Below are positions 1 through 8,124 of a DNA stretch of 54,917 bases, in pieces (positions within the stretch are counted from its first letter, which is position 1; every line of letters starts with the position of its first letter). The stretch is from an uncultured Muribaculaceae bacterium (GTDB taxonomy: Bacteria; Bacteroidota; Bacteroidia; Bacteroidales; Muribaculaceae), in assembly GCA_910587425.1 (NCBI GenBank), contig CAJUKU010000001.1:1-54917 (forward strand). The letters run 5' to 3'. The notes below the pieces were generated by a model. It saw nothing but the letters and a program-made list of their open reading frames with translations, did not search any database and was not told the origin of the DNA. The position numbers and the translations under genes were made by a program.

Positions 1-1
1 T

Positions 2-529
2 TCGGCACTGTTTTATGCCTCCCATGCTGTCCCAGCATGCTCCGGTCTCTCCACTCTGACTTCGTGCGGAGATGATGATGAACCAAACGATTCCGATAGC
101 GGATTGAGTACCTTAACTATCAACGGAGTTAAATACGAAATTGATGGTTTCTACTCGCAACTCATGAAAAGGTATGATGACCGTCCTATGTTTTGGTGCC
201 AAATCAATAACTTCACTGATGCCAAGATGGAAATAAATCTTTATAATTGGGATTCATTATCCAACGGTTATGTGTATTCTGCAAACGATAGCGATATTGC
301 GGTATCATTTGACAATCGAGATGCAGACTACCCATGTGGAGACTTGGTCTATGGGTTTACTTCGGGAAGTGTGAAAGTCGTAAGCATCAATGAAGGTGCT
401 AATCTTGTGACACTTTCTTTCAACGATGCAAAATTTGTATGCGACCAAGACAACTATGCCACGACAATCAACGGCACATTAACAATGCCCATAAAAGGAC
501 ACATGGATGAGGGTAAGATGTATGACTAA
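2..529 (+). CDS. Putative lipoprotein, 5' end outside window
   Basis: The reading frame is open from base 2, so the gene starts upstream of the window. The visible N-terminal part ends in a lipobox-like LTSC followed directly by an acidic run (GDDDEPNDSDS). An acidic patch after the lipid-bearing Cys is typical of Bacteroidota lipoproteins exported to the cell surface. About 140 residues follow the Cys, rich in aromatic and Asp residues, with no family I recognise. A TTG at 104 is in frame but lies inside the mature protein and is not a plausible start. The gene ends at 529 before a strong bidirectional hairpin. A surface or outer-membrane lipoprotein is likely; the function is unknown. Confidence 0.7.
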   Translation, partial: SALFYASHAVPACSGLSTLTSCGDDDEPNDSDSGLSTLTINGVKYEIDGFYSQLMKRYDDRPMFWCQINNFTDAKMEINLYNWDSLSNGYVYSANDSDIAVSFDNRDADYPCGDLVYGFTSGSVKVVSINEGANLVTLSFNDAKFVCDQDNYATTINGTLTMPIKGHMDEGKMYD

Positions 530-550
530 TCTCTAACCTAAGTAAAAATA

Positions 551-600
551 AGTAAAAAGGGTTGTTTGCCGGATCAACGGCAAGCAACCTTTTTTACTTT
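551..600. terminator. Bidirectional intrinsic terminator
   Basis: A 12-bp stem (560-571 with 578-589, one G-T pair, 6-nt loop) is flanked by T6 on the right and an A-rich run on the left. It can therefore terminate both the rightward lipoprotein gene and the leftward recombinase gene. Confidence 0.85.
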
Positions 601-1238
601 TTATTGATAAAATCTTTCTTTATCCTTTGAACTGTTGAGATTGAGACATCACATAATTTTGCAGTTCGTCTGATACTTGTACCTTTTTTTAGTTCTTTAA
701 TGACATTCTTATACTCTTCAGCTTTTTGTTCCAACGTCTTGCGGTAACCTTCTTTTCGTCCTAACTTTCCACCATCTGCAATGTACTTGGCTCTGCCGCT
801 GTTCAGACGAAATTTTATGTTCTCTCTTTCCATTTCCGCGCACGTTCCTAAAACAGATATGAAGATGTTGAGGAAAGGATTTTTAGTGCCATCGGCTTGA
901 AAGATTGAAAGATTCTCTTTCTGAAAGAATATGTTGAGGTGATTGTCTTTACACAGCTTCACATTGGCAAGCACCTCATCCACATTTCTACCGAGTCGGC
1001 TTAACTCGCTTATAAGAAGAATGTCAACATTGTTGTCAATGCAATACTTCAAGCACTCACACAACACTGGACGTTCCTCATTCCGCTTCGCTCCACTGAT
1101 ATGTTCTTCAAACGTCTTTACGACCACCATGTCGTTTTTGTCGGCATAGGCGTTCAAGTCCGAAACTTGACGGTCTGTTGACTGTCGGTCGTTCGTAGAC
1201 GATACTCTTGCATAAATCACTGCATTCATCATATTCAT
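594..1238 (-). CDS. Small serine recombinase (resolvase/invertase type)
   Basis: The protein has 214 aa. The N-terminus carries the resolvase-fold motif YARVSS, in which Ser13 is the likely catalytic nucleophile. ISELSRLGRN supplies the conserved Arg residues of the active site. The E-helix region (MERENIKFRLNSGRAKYIADGG) and a short C-terminal helix-turn-helix (TSIRRTAKLCDVSISTVQRIKK) complete the usual resolvase/DNA-invertase layout at normal family length. It acts on DNA by double-strand cleavage with a 5'-phosphoserine link. It sits beside a replication-initiator-like gene in an AT-rich patch, so resolution, integration or inversion of a small mobile element is its probable job. A good promoter lies at 1263-1294 and repeated sequences at 1301-1365 may be its target sites. 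Confidence 0.9.
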   Translation of the reverse strand: MNMMNAVIYARVSSTNDRQSTDRQVSDLNAYADKNDMVVVKTFEEHISGAKRNEERPVLCECLKYCIDNNVDILLISELSRLGRNVDEVLANVKLCKDNHLNIFFQKENLSIFQADGTKNPFLNIFISVLGTCAEMERENIKFRLNSGRAKYIADGGKLGRKEGYRKTLEQKAEEYKNVIKELKKGTSIRRTAKLCDVSISTVQRIKKDFINKK

Positions 1239-1262
1239 TGTTTAAGTCCTTCAATTACACTA

Positions 1263-1294
1263 CAAATATACTACTTTTTCATGATATATTCAAA
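1263..1294 (-). promoter_or_regulatory. Bacteroidota-type promoter of the recombinase gene
   Basis: On the minus strand, TTTG (1291-1294) is followed after 20 nt by TATATTTG (1263-1270), matching TTTG-N19-21-TAnnTTTG. It lies 25 nt upstream of the ATG at 1238. Confidence 0.7.
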
Positions 1295-1300
1295 TAATTC

Positions 1301-1365
1301 AAAGAATAAAATGAATACAATCGCTATATTCTTTTTGTCCGTTTTATAGAATTAAATGAATACAC
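1301..1365. repeat. Direct repeats between recombinase and Rep genes
   Basis: Two near-identical AT-rich repeats of about 18 bp, sharing AGAAT(A/T)AAATGAATACA, lie at about 1303-1320 and 1348-1365. A partial third AGAATACA is at 1373-1380. Their place upstream of the recombinase promoter suggests recombinase or Rep binding sites; this is inference. Confidence 0.5.
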
Positions 1366-1382
1366 TTTCTTTAGAATACATC

Positions 1383-2315
1383 TTATGCGACAAGCTCACG
1401 AATATCAAGCGATGTGTCGTTGCTCGGATTGATTTGTTTCAGAAGTTCTCTATAAGGAGTCATTATGCGTTGTATGGATGTGTTTCTACTGAATAATGCT
1501 CTGACTTTTGCTTCTACCTTAGCCAAATCATACCCACATTCCTTTATCAACAGCTCACGTTCATAATCACGCAGTTTCATCGGCATTTTGCGATGATGGG
1601 TGTACTTGACAGCCTCATCAACCACTGTCAATATCGGGTTAGCCTGAGAATTCAGGACAGATTGAAGCCTATTATCTGGAATATTAAGAAACTGTCTGAT
1701 TTGATACATAGTGTTAAGGTTCAACTCAAATCTTACCTTGTCCTTGAAATAGTCTGACACATATTGTGCGTTAGATAGACTTCTGACGAATTTTTCTGAA
1801 TTTCCTCTTGCCAGCTCCTTACTTTTGTCATAGATAGCCAAACGTTTCTTATAACGTGGAGTTGAAACTACATTTTCTATAACAAGACCTTTATAGTATG
1901 GCTTAGTGTTCCATTTTGAGTAATTGGCGATATTCTGCCGTATCATTGAGCTAACCGAATCAATATCTGCCTTTACATCTTTTGTTACATCGCATTTCAC
2001 GACTGTCGAATTGCCGATGACTGCCTCCTTGTTCAGTTTGCATATGTTCAGCTTGTTTATGTTGTCAATGCAGGTTCCAATCGTTGTGCTGTTTATCAGC
2101 TTGCAGTAGTTTTCCATCAAAACTTTTCCAGAGAATTCAACAGCAAGTTCATCATGGTTGTAATCTATCTGAATAGTTAACGAATATGGCTGCTTCTGCT
2201 GATATTTATATAATATAACCTCATCATATCTCATTGTGGCTATAAATTTTGTGTAGTCGATGTCGGCTATATTGTCTATTGAAGTAATCAGTTTCATTTT
2301 ATCAAAATTATTCAC
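1383..2315 (-). CDS. Candidate phage/plasmid replication initiator (II/X-like)
   Basis: The protein has 310 aa. The middle holds a YDKSKEL stretch and, about 40 residues later, RFELNLN. This spacing and wording recall the gene II/X (G2P) replication proteins of filamentous phages and related plasmids, which nick double-stranded DNA to start rolling-circle replication. The C-terminal third is helical and basic. The neighbours are a serine recombinase on one side and a NUMOD3-like small protein on the other, fitting a small integrated replicon. The gene is AT-rich compared with the surrounding chromosome, a sign of recent transfer. I assign the family from remembered motif pattern only, so another rolling-circle initiator type remains possible. 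An internal Met at residue 7 is an alternative start. Confidence 0.5.
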   Translation of the reverse strand: MNNFDKMKLITSIDNIADIDYTKFIATMRYDEVILYKYQQKQPYSLTIQIDYNHDELAVEFSGKVLMENYCKLINSTTIGTCIDNINKLNICKLNKEAVIGNSTVVKCDVTKDVKADIDSVSSMIRQNIANYSKWNTKPYYKGLVIENVVSTPRYKKRLAIYDKSKELARGNSEKFVRSLSNAQYVSDYFKDKVRFELNLNTMYQIRQFLNIPDNRLQSVLNSQANPILTVVDEAVKYTHHRKMPMKLRDYERELLIKECGYDLAKVEAKVRALFSRNTSIQRIMTPYRELLKQINPSNDTSLDIRELVA

Positions 2316-2383
2316 GTTCTCATTAATATTAAACTTTTATTTAGCTTGCAGTATTGCAAGTTTTGTCACCTTGACAAGTAGTG

Positions 2384-2406
2384 AGGCAGGGGTCACGCTC
2401 CTGCCT
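2384..2406. other. Hairpin at the 3' end of the NUMOD3-like gene
   Basis: A 7-bp stem (2384-2390 with 2400-2406), extendable by an outer TGACA/TGTCA pair, overlaps the stop codon of the small gene and precedes the Rep gene. No T-tract follows, so it is more likely an mRNA processing or attenuation structure than a terminator. Confidence 0.4.
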
Positions 2407-2572
2407 TGTCATTTGTCAGTTTATTGGGTACGGTTGTCCAGTAGTCTTTCAGTCCATTGCTGATATTCTCCCTATGGGTCGGGGTTTTGGATTTATTCCT
2501 CATTGACTGGCTGATCTTAGCCTTTGTTTCATCTGACAGCTGTCTGTACTGCCTCTTGTTTGTGTTGTTCAT
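2393..2572 (-). CDS. Small NUMOD3-like basic protein
   Basis: The protein has 59 aa starting at Met 2572; a longer frame to 2632 would add a hydrophobic, AT-biased leader that looks spurious. The core LSDETKAKISQSMRNKSKT resembles the NUMOD3 DNA-binding motif seen in homing endonucleases and small phage proteins. It probably binds DNA and may help replication or excision of the neighbouring Rep/recombinase element. The stop overlaps a hairpin and the Rep gene follows about 80 bp downstream on the same strand, so the two may be cotranscribed. Confidence 0.6.
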   Translation of the reverse strand: MNNTNKRQYRQLSDETKAKISQSMRNKSKTPTHRENISNGLKDYWTTVPNKLTNDKAGA

Positions 2573-2837
2573 AAGCATTAAAATTAAAAATATTATATCT
2601 ATAAATATAGTGGAGTTTGAAAAGATTATCAAGTTTGGTAAGCTAAAGTAGGCAGTGCGCAGGAAATTTTTGGAACGGACGGCATTCCGATGTTCCTCCC
2701 GAGCTTACTATCCGACAGGTGTCCGAGTCGTGGGTTACAGATACACCAACCGCCCATCCTATAATAATATAAGGTGAGCGGTAGGCAGAGGTAGACTACT
2801 GAAAGATGTTAGTCAGAGTATCATATCATTAGATATC

Positions 2838-2984
2838 TTAATTCTTGCACCACTCAATAAAATCAACCAACTTCGCGAAGTCCTCGGCAAAGGTTCGATA
2901 ATCAGGCAGAAATGCGCACGAGTTGACCAAAGAGGATTTTCCGCAAGGATTTTCCTCTTTGTCTTTGTTTGGGTCTACGGTTGG
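2838..2984 (-). pseudogene. Possible gene remnant (C-terminal fragment)
   Basis: An open frame of 48 codons ends in FAEDFAKLVDFIEWCKN and then TAA. The amphipathic, protein-like C-terminus suggests former coding sequence. There is no ATG: an in-frame TGA lies immediately upstream at 2985-2987, and the frame continues beyond it with low-complexity sequence. It may be the tail of a decayed element gene, or chance. Confidence 0.3.
2928..2961. other. Stem-loop
   Basis: A 9-bp perfect stem (2928-2936 with 2953-2961) encloses a second small stem TCC-GCAA-GGA. It lacks a clear T-tract. It could be a weak terminator or part of an RNA. Confidence 0.4.
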
Positions 2985-3073
2985 TCAGCGGGGAGAATGG
3001 AGATCTCTGCCCTGGGGATGCAGAGAATGGATGGGGCGAATCTGCACTACTGCATAATGTTTATGTAAACAAA

Positions 3074-3110
3074 CGGAGGTAGGCTGCGCTGCGCTCGCGC
3101 CATACCTCCG
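3074..3110 (+). repeat. 37-bp palindromic intergenic repeat, copy 1
   Basis: The ends CGGAGGTA / TACCTCCG are perfect inverted repeats of 8 bp around a very GC-rich core with repeated GCGCTGCGCTCGCGC. The same 37 bp occurs at 41561-41597, in reverse at 41178-41214, and with two changes at 8125-8161. Each copy is followed by a C-rich tail. It is a REP/MITE-like element. Confidence 0.8.
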
Positions 3111-3307
3111 CCCCCACAAGTCTCCGCCTCACAAACTGCCCCTACAAGCCTCCGCTCTACAACCAGCGTTCTGATCTTATCTTCAGATTATAGATTCCGC
3201 CCCCTAATTCCGGCTATTGTCCATGAATAGACATAGCAAAAATAACGGCAAAAAAGCCACCTTTTATAAATGCACTGAAATATTTTTGTGAAAAAATCGG
3301 GGGAAAG

Positions 3308-3339
3308 TTTGCACGGGATGAAAATTGTGTGTAACTTTG
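3308..3339 (+). promoter_or_regulatory. Promoter of tRNA-Arg
   Basis: TTTG (3308-3311), 20 nt, TAACTTTG (3332-3339): a full match to the Bacteroidota primary-sigma consensus, about 50 nt upstream of the mature tRNA. Confidence 0.85.
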
Positions 3340-3390
3340 CAGTCGCAAAAGCGGCAGAGGTCCGCTCCCGCGCAGGCGGGTTTTCGACAA

Positions 3391-3464
3391 GGCTCCTTAG
3401 CTCAACTGAATAGAGCATCTGACTACGGATCAGAAGGTTACAGGTTTGAATCCTGTAGGAGTCA
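3391..3464 (+). tRNA. tRNA-Arg (anticodon ACG)
   Basis: A 74-nt cloverleaf with a 7-bp acceptor stem (3391-3397 with 3457-3463, one G-T pair), D arm GCTC/GAGC, anticodon stem TCTGA/TCAGA and loop CTACGGA with ACG at 3425-3427. The discriminator is A and CCA is not encoded. A34 is normally edited to inosine so the tRNA reads CGU, CGC and CGA. It has its own promoter upstream and a hairpin terminator at 3471. Confidence 0.95.
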
Positions 3465-3470
3465 CACTGG

Positions 3471-3506
3471 TGCCGGAAGCTGCGAAGTTTCCGGCATCGC
3501 TGTTTT
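3471..3506 (+). terminator. Terminator after tRNA-Arg
   Basis: An 8-bp stem (3471-3478 with 3489-3496) and 10-nt loop begin 7 nt after the tRNA and are followed by a T-rich tail (TGTTTT). Confidence 0.7.
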
Positions 3507-3552
3507 CATATCGGAACATACGCGACAAAAGCCAACGAAAGATCAGTGAAAT

Positions 3553-3584
3553 TTTGCAAAAATCTTTGAGATATATTAATTTTG
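3553..3584 (+). promoter_or_regulatory. Promoter of structured RNA copy A
   Basis: TTTG (3553-3556), 20 nt, TAATTTTG (3577-3584) matches the Bacteroidota consensus. Homologous sequence with copy B begins immediately downstream. Confidence 0.75.
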
Positions 3585-3589
3585 CGCGT

Positions 3590-3957
3590 GCATGACCGCT
3601 ACGCAGAGGCCCGGTCACGACGGGTCAACGCGGGGTGGGTGATGCACAGACATGCCTTGCAGCCGCATGGCTACATGGCACAGACATAATAAAAAGCGTT
3701 TACTTGGCGCTTGATTCCTGACATCCTGAAATCTGGTAAATTTCAATCTCGGTCAGGGATGAAGCAACGGTAGATGCCTTATGGATATGAGATACCCGCC
3801 AGCCGACGGGCGCAGCAGCGCCTTGCCGGATGGCGTGCAGATATCATATTCCACGTGAGGCCTCTGCGTTGCTCGTCCTACCGAGATGGGCATTACCAGA
3901 GCCTCAGGATGTGGGACGGGCAAAGAGTAAGGTTCTCACGTTTTTTAGTGCTAATAT
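3590..3957 (+). ncRNA. Candidate structured non-coding RNA, copy A
   Basis: About 365 nt with no supportable reading frame, starting right after a consensus promoter. Blocks shared with 53258-53574 in the same order include GCGGGGTGGGT (3630-3640), ATAAAAAGCGTT..TTGGCGCTT (3688-3711), TCCTGACATCCTGAAAT, GAAGCAACGGTAGATGCC and GATGGGCA..GCCTCAGGATGTG. The 3' domain is closed by CGTGAG (3854-3859) with CTCACG (3935-3940) followed by T6, so it has the form of an intrinsic terminator; nested inside is GAGGCCTCTG / CAGAGCCTC. These traits fit an independent small RNA or a terminator-bearing leader of the BspA-like gene 63 nt further on. It may correspond to a described Bacteroidales RNA motif such as Bacteroidales-1, which I cannot verify without a covariance search. 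Confidence 0.65.
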
Positions 3958-4019
3958 AGTAATAGTTTTTTCGCCCGGCAGAGGACCACGCGGCATAACA
4001 CCATTAACCCTCAGAGCCT

Positions 4020-7000
4020 ATGAAAAAACTCTACGCCCTGTTGTCGGCTATAGCACTGACACTAACAGCGACGGCACAGTCGTTTACCGACGGCGACTTC
4101 AACTTCTCCGTAAGCGGCGAAGGGGAATGCATGGTAACCGGCACGACCCTCACCACCGGCGACCTCAACATCCCCGCCACCGCCACCTACGATGGCGAAA
4201 CCTACAAGGTGACAGAAATCGGATATGGAGCATTTCAGGATCTAAAATCACTAAATGGCACCCTGACAATACCCGACGGAATAAAGGCAATCGGCGGTAA
4301 CGCTTTCTACAACTGCTCCGGATTGACCGGCTCAATTACCATACCGAACTCCGTCACTACCATTGGATCCTATGCTTTTTACCAATGCGAAGGATTCGAC
4401 GGCACCCTGACACTCCCGGAGAACCTAACAAAGATAGAGGATTGGACGTTTGGACTCTGCAAAAACCTTACCGGCAATTTAACCATCCCTGAAGGCGTAA
4501 CTCAAATCGGCTCCTACGCATTCTACCAATGCCGATCGATGGATGGCACCCTGTCAATCCCCTCGACTGCAATAGATATAAGAGAATACGCATTCAGTGA
4601 ATGCTTCAAGCTTAAAGGGAATATTGCACTGCCGGAGGGTATGACCGAATTACGATCAAGTGCTTTCAACTATTGCAAAGCATTGCAAAGCGTAAGCCTG
4701 CCGTCAACGCTTCTGAGCATAGGCTCGCATGCATTTTACTTTTGCGAAAGCTTAAAAGGTTCCTTGAGCATACCAAACTCTGTGAAGACAATCGAAGACG
4801 GGGCTTTTGGAGGATGTTCATCAATTGAAAAAGTCATCCTTCCAGAGGGATTAACAAAGATAAATGACCAACTTTTCTGCAATTGCACGTCACTTGCGGA
4901 AATCAACATTCCTGAAAGCGTAAAGACCATAGGAAACAACGTATTTTCCGGATGCGAGAGCCTGCAATCCATCACATTCCCTGACGGAATAACATCCATG
5001 GGATCCCTAGACTTCTCAAATTGCAAAAAATTGCAATCCATCAATATACCTCCATGCGTCACTGACATTCCCGGCAACGCTTTCCATAGCTGTGCAGCGC
5101 TTACAGAAATAACCATACCGGATGGAGTGAAGAATATAGGTGGTTATGCTTTCTACGGATGTACCTCGCTGACCGGAATCACTATACCTGAAGGAGTGGA
5201 GAGCATCGGTGATTATGCCTTCATGGGATGTAATCTATTCAAGGAAATCATCATACCCGAAAGCGTCAAGAGCATAGGAAACGAGATCATAACCGCTGGA
5301 TACAACACCGACATGGGGAAGCCTCTGATGCTTGAGAAGGTGGTTTTCCCATCAAACGTTGAATCATTCGGCACCAATCACTTCCAGGGATGTACAGCAC
5401 TGAAATCAGTAACCCTCCCAACTTCGGGAATGAAGATCATACCGAGTAACATGTTCGCACAGTGCTCAGCGCTTGAATCAGTAAATATCCCTGATGGAGT
5501 CACAACTATTGACTATCAGGCGTTCGATGGCTGCTCGGCTCTGAAAGAAATCACTATACCCGAAAGCGTCACCAGCATAGGGAACTACGCATTTGCCAAC
5601 TGCAAATCACTAACAGAGGTGGTTATCCCCGGCTCAGTAAAAAGCATCGGTGACTACGCTTTCCAAAGCTGCGCCGGCATAACCGACATCTGGATGAAGG
5701 AGGGCATAGAGACCATCGGAACATACGCTTTCACTAGCCCCGCACTGCAGACGCTGATATTCCCTGAAAGCGTAAAGAAAATAGGCGAGATCAATTTCAA
5801 CGAAAGCAAAAGCCTGACGCAGGTAATCTTCCCGAAAGAGGTGGAAGAAATAGGTTCCTTAAATTTCAGCAACTGCCCGCAGCTTAAATCAGTCAGACTG
5901 CCCGAGGGGTTGACAGAGCTGAATTCAGGCGCGTTCAGCTATAGCCCTGCACTTGTAGCAATCAATCTCCCCACCACTCTTAAGACAATTAATAGCTATG
6001 CGTTCTCAGGGTGCTCCGCCCTGACAGCACTCGATCTGACAAACGTGGAAAACATAGGAGAGAGGGCACTCGACGGCGTCGGATTTACCACCCTTACACT
6101 CCCTTCCGGACTGAAAAGTATCGACAACTATGTGGGCTCATTCTCACCGGTTATCATGGAGGGCACCGTGCCTCCCACCATGACCGGGGCTGCATTTGGC
6201 ACCGGTGATGTGGCAGTGCTCGTACCGATTGGCTCACGTGCCGCATACACCGCCGCAGCGGGATGGAAAAACTATAATATCGTGAGCGACGGCGAGTTTG
6301 TAGCCGACATCACCCTTACGGAGCCCGGAACGTTCATCGAACGCTTCATAGAGGAGTATGGCGGCTCCCCTGCTTTGGTGACCAACCTCACCGTGCATGG
6401 CACCCTCAACGAATCAGATATAAAGATCATAGGATCGAACCTCACGCGCCTCGTGGAAGCAGATCTATCCGATACCGACGCTAAGGTAATCCCCGCCAGC
6501 GCATTCGCCGGCAAGAAGACGCTTATGCGCTTCACATGCCCCGCAGGACTTGAGGAGCTCGGCGTGCAGGCATTCGACGGATGTACGGCTCTCGACCAGT
6601 TCACCATCGACTTCTCACGGCTGACGAAACTTGGCGCTCGCGCCCTGCCGCAGTCGCGCATGGTGTATGACATAACACTCGGCGAACAGTTCGAAAGCTT
6701 CGTGCAGAATAGCGACAATGGTTACTGGTTCCCTGTTTTTGAGAACCTCAACATCCGTTCGCTCGACATGAGCGCGTGCACGGCGGTGACCGAACTGCCG
6801 AATCAGGTGATGCTATATGCAAAGGGTCTGTACGACCTCGTTCTCCCACCGGCACTGGAGGCTATCGGATGGCAGGCATTCCATGGTAGCTGCGGTCAGC
6901 TCCGCGAACTGATTCTCCCGGGTACTCTCAAATCTATCGGCTACGAGGCTTTCACCGCCTACAGCAATTATGGATCGCAGTCGTCAATAGCCGAGGGGAT

Positions 7001-7883
7001 AGAGATTCCCGCATCCGTGACAGAGATCGGCTACCGCGCGTTTGCCGGATGGGACAACCTGAAATATATCAAAGTTGCCGGCACAGAACCTCCGGCAATC
7101 AGCAGCAACGGTAACATCACACAGGGTGAGCAGGCTAATCCGTTCCTCGACGCCGATGTGGAGTATTGCTCGCTGATCGTGCCTACGGAAAGCATCGTGA
7201 AGTATCTCAGCGCCCAGTACTGGGGTGCGTTCGCATCGCTCAAGCCGTCGATCGACGTGCAGGCGCCCGAAGATGTCGAGATCGTGATGAACGTGGAGGA
7301 GACTTCAGCCGACGATACCGAGAACAACGATCCCGCCGAGGCAGCAACACAGAGCGTGAGCCGCGAGGCGCAGGCTACGGCAGCCGGCGTGGCAATAGCC
7401 GGCGGCGAGGCTGCATACGTGCAGGAGGGCTCGACCGTGACATTCACCATCAACGCCATAGGCGACGGCAACAAGATCGAGCGTGTGAACTACGGCGGCG
7501 AGGATGTGACCGCGCAGCTGCAGGGCAACCGCTTCACCACCGTAGCCTCCGGCAGAAAGACCGTGCTTGAGATCATAACCACACTGAGCATCGATAAACC
7601 AGGCAACAACGACAAGCCTGGCGAGGGTGATGACAATGGCGATGATAATGGCGACGATGATACGACCGGAATCGGAAACATCGGCGCTGAGGGTGCTGAT
7701 ACCGTTACTGTAACCGCCGAAGGTGGTGAGATTATTGTCAACGCTCCCGACGCAATGCCCGTGGAGGTTTATGCGATCACTGGCGCACGCGTGCGCTCTA
7801 CCCGCGAACACCGCATAAGCGGTCTGACACGCGGCATCTATATCGTGCGCGTAGGCGAATCTACCTTCAAGGTGGCACTCTGA
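4020..7883 (+). CDS. BspA-like leucine-rich-repeat surface protein
   Basis: The protein has 1287 aa with an N-terminal signal peptide (MKKLYALLSAIALTLTATAQ). Residues about 55-760 are tandem 22-24-residue BspA/TpLRR repeats of the form IPxxVxxIGxxAFxxCxxL. A second, more diverged group of LRRs follows to about 1060. Then come an Ala/Glu-rich stretch, a Pro/Gly/Asp linker (GEGDDNGDDNGDDD) near residues 1200-1220 and a C-terminal beta domain ending VYAITGARV ... GIYIVRVGESTFKVAL. That tail matches the type IX secretion sorting-domain pattern, so export and surface attachment through that route are likely. BspA-like proteins bind host matrix or other bacteria. The gene follows structured RNA A and ends at a strong terminator. 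A second gene of this family begins at 54634. Confidence 0.9.
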   Translation: MKKLYALLSAIALTLTATAQSFTDGDFNFSVSGEGECMVTGTTLTTGDLNIPATATYDGETYKVTEIGYGAFQDLKSLNGTLTIPDGIKAIGGNAFYNCSGLTGSITIPNSVTTIGSYAFYQCEGFDGTLTLPENLTKIEDWTFGLCKNLTGNLTIPEGVTQIGSYAFYQCRSMDGTLSIPSTAIDIREYAFSECFKLKGNIALPEGMTELRSSAFNYCKALQSVSLPSTLLSIGSHAFYFCESLKGSLSIPNSVKTIEDGAFGGCSSIEKVILPEGLTKINDQLFCNCTSLAEINIPESVKTIGNNVFSGCESLQSITFPDGITSMGSLDFSNCKKLQSINIPPCVTDIPGNAFHSCAALTEITIPDGVKNIGGYAFYGCTSLTGITIPEGVESIGDYAFMGCNLFKEIIIPESVKSIGNEIITAGYNTDMGKPLMLEKVVFPSNVESFGTNHFQGCTALKSVTLPTSGMKIIPSNMFAQCSALESVNIPDGVTTIDYQAFDGCSALKEITIPESVTSIGNYAFANCKSLTEVVIPGSVKSIGDYAFQSCAGITDIWMKEGIETIGTYAFTSPALQTLIFPESVKKIGEINFNESKSLTQVIFPKEVEEIGSLNFSNCPQLKSVRLPEGLTELNSGAFSYSPALVAINLPTTLKTINSYAFSGCSALTALDLTNVENIGERALDGVGFTTLTLPSGLKSIDNYVGSFSPVIMEGTVPPTMTGAAFGTGDVAVLVPIGSRAAYTAAAGWKNYNIVSDGEFVADITLTEPGTFIERFIEEYGGSPALVTNLTVHGTLNESDIKIIGSNLTRLVEADLSDTDAKVIPASAFAGKKTLMRFTCPAGLEELGVQAFDGCTALDQFTIDFSRLTKLGARALPQSRMVYDITLGEQFESFVQNSDNGYWFPVFENLNIRSLDMSACTAVTELPNQVMLYAKGLYDLVLPPALEAIGWQAFHGSCGQLRELILPGTLKSIGYEAFTAYSNYGSQSSIAEGIEIPASVTEIGYRAFAGWDNLKYIKVAGTEPPAISSNGNITQGEQANPFLDADVEYCSLIVPTESIVKYLSAQYWGAFASLKPSIDVQAPEDVEIVMNVEETSADDTENNDPAEAATQSVSREAQATAAGVAIAGGEAAYVQEGSTVTFTINAIGDGNKIERVNYGGEDVTAQLQGNRFTTVASGRKTVLEIITTLSIDKPGNNDKPGEGDDNGDDNGDDDTTGIGNIGAEGADTVTVTAEGGEIIVNAPDAMPVEVYAITGARVRSTREHRISGLTRGIYIVRVGESTFKVAL

Positions 7884-7914
7884 GAAGCCATATAAACCGA
7901 CTCTACATAAATAT

Positions 7915-7956
7915 GACGGTGGCTGCGCCAGCAATGGCATAGCCACCGTCTTTTTT
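7915..7956 (+). terminator. Terminator of the BspA-like gene
   Basis: A perfect 10-bp stem (7915-7924 with 7941-7950) is followed by T6. Confidence 0.9.
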
Positions 7957-8124
7957 GTCGGAGGTACAATAGGGGAAATAGGGCAAATAAAGCTAATATA
8001 CTATATGGGTAATGCACGGAGACAATTTTCAGCTTTAGGGCTGAAAATATGTCTCCGCCCCGTACTCAGGGTGGGAGCAATCCGCAGGGAGGGATCTCAG
8101 ATATGCTTATGCCAACAGGATGAA

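Larger units (their letters stand above)
2650..3300. other. Non-coding tail of the AT-rich element; possible origin region
   Basis: No convincing gene fills this interval. It holds short inverted repeats around 2671-2700 and 2716-2750 that could be a rolling-circle origin, a broken minus-strand reading frame (2838-2984), a stem-loop at 2928-2961 and one copy of the 37-bp palindromic repeat (3074-3110). Its function is otherwise unknown. Confidence 0.4.

Noticed and set aside
3049..3072. A dif-like sequence (GCATAATG..TTATGTAAAC) near the mobile block
   Set aside because: The two arms resemble XerC/XerD sites but the centre is about 3 bp and not 6, so I do not call a dif site.
7305..7946. A 213-codon minus-strand frame at the end of the BspA-like gene
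   Set aside because: Antisense to the coding linker and C-terminal domain; it also runs through the terminator.
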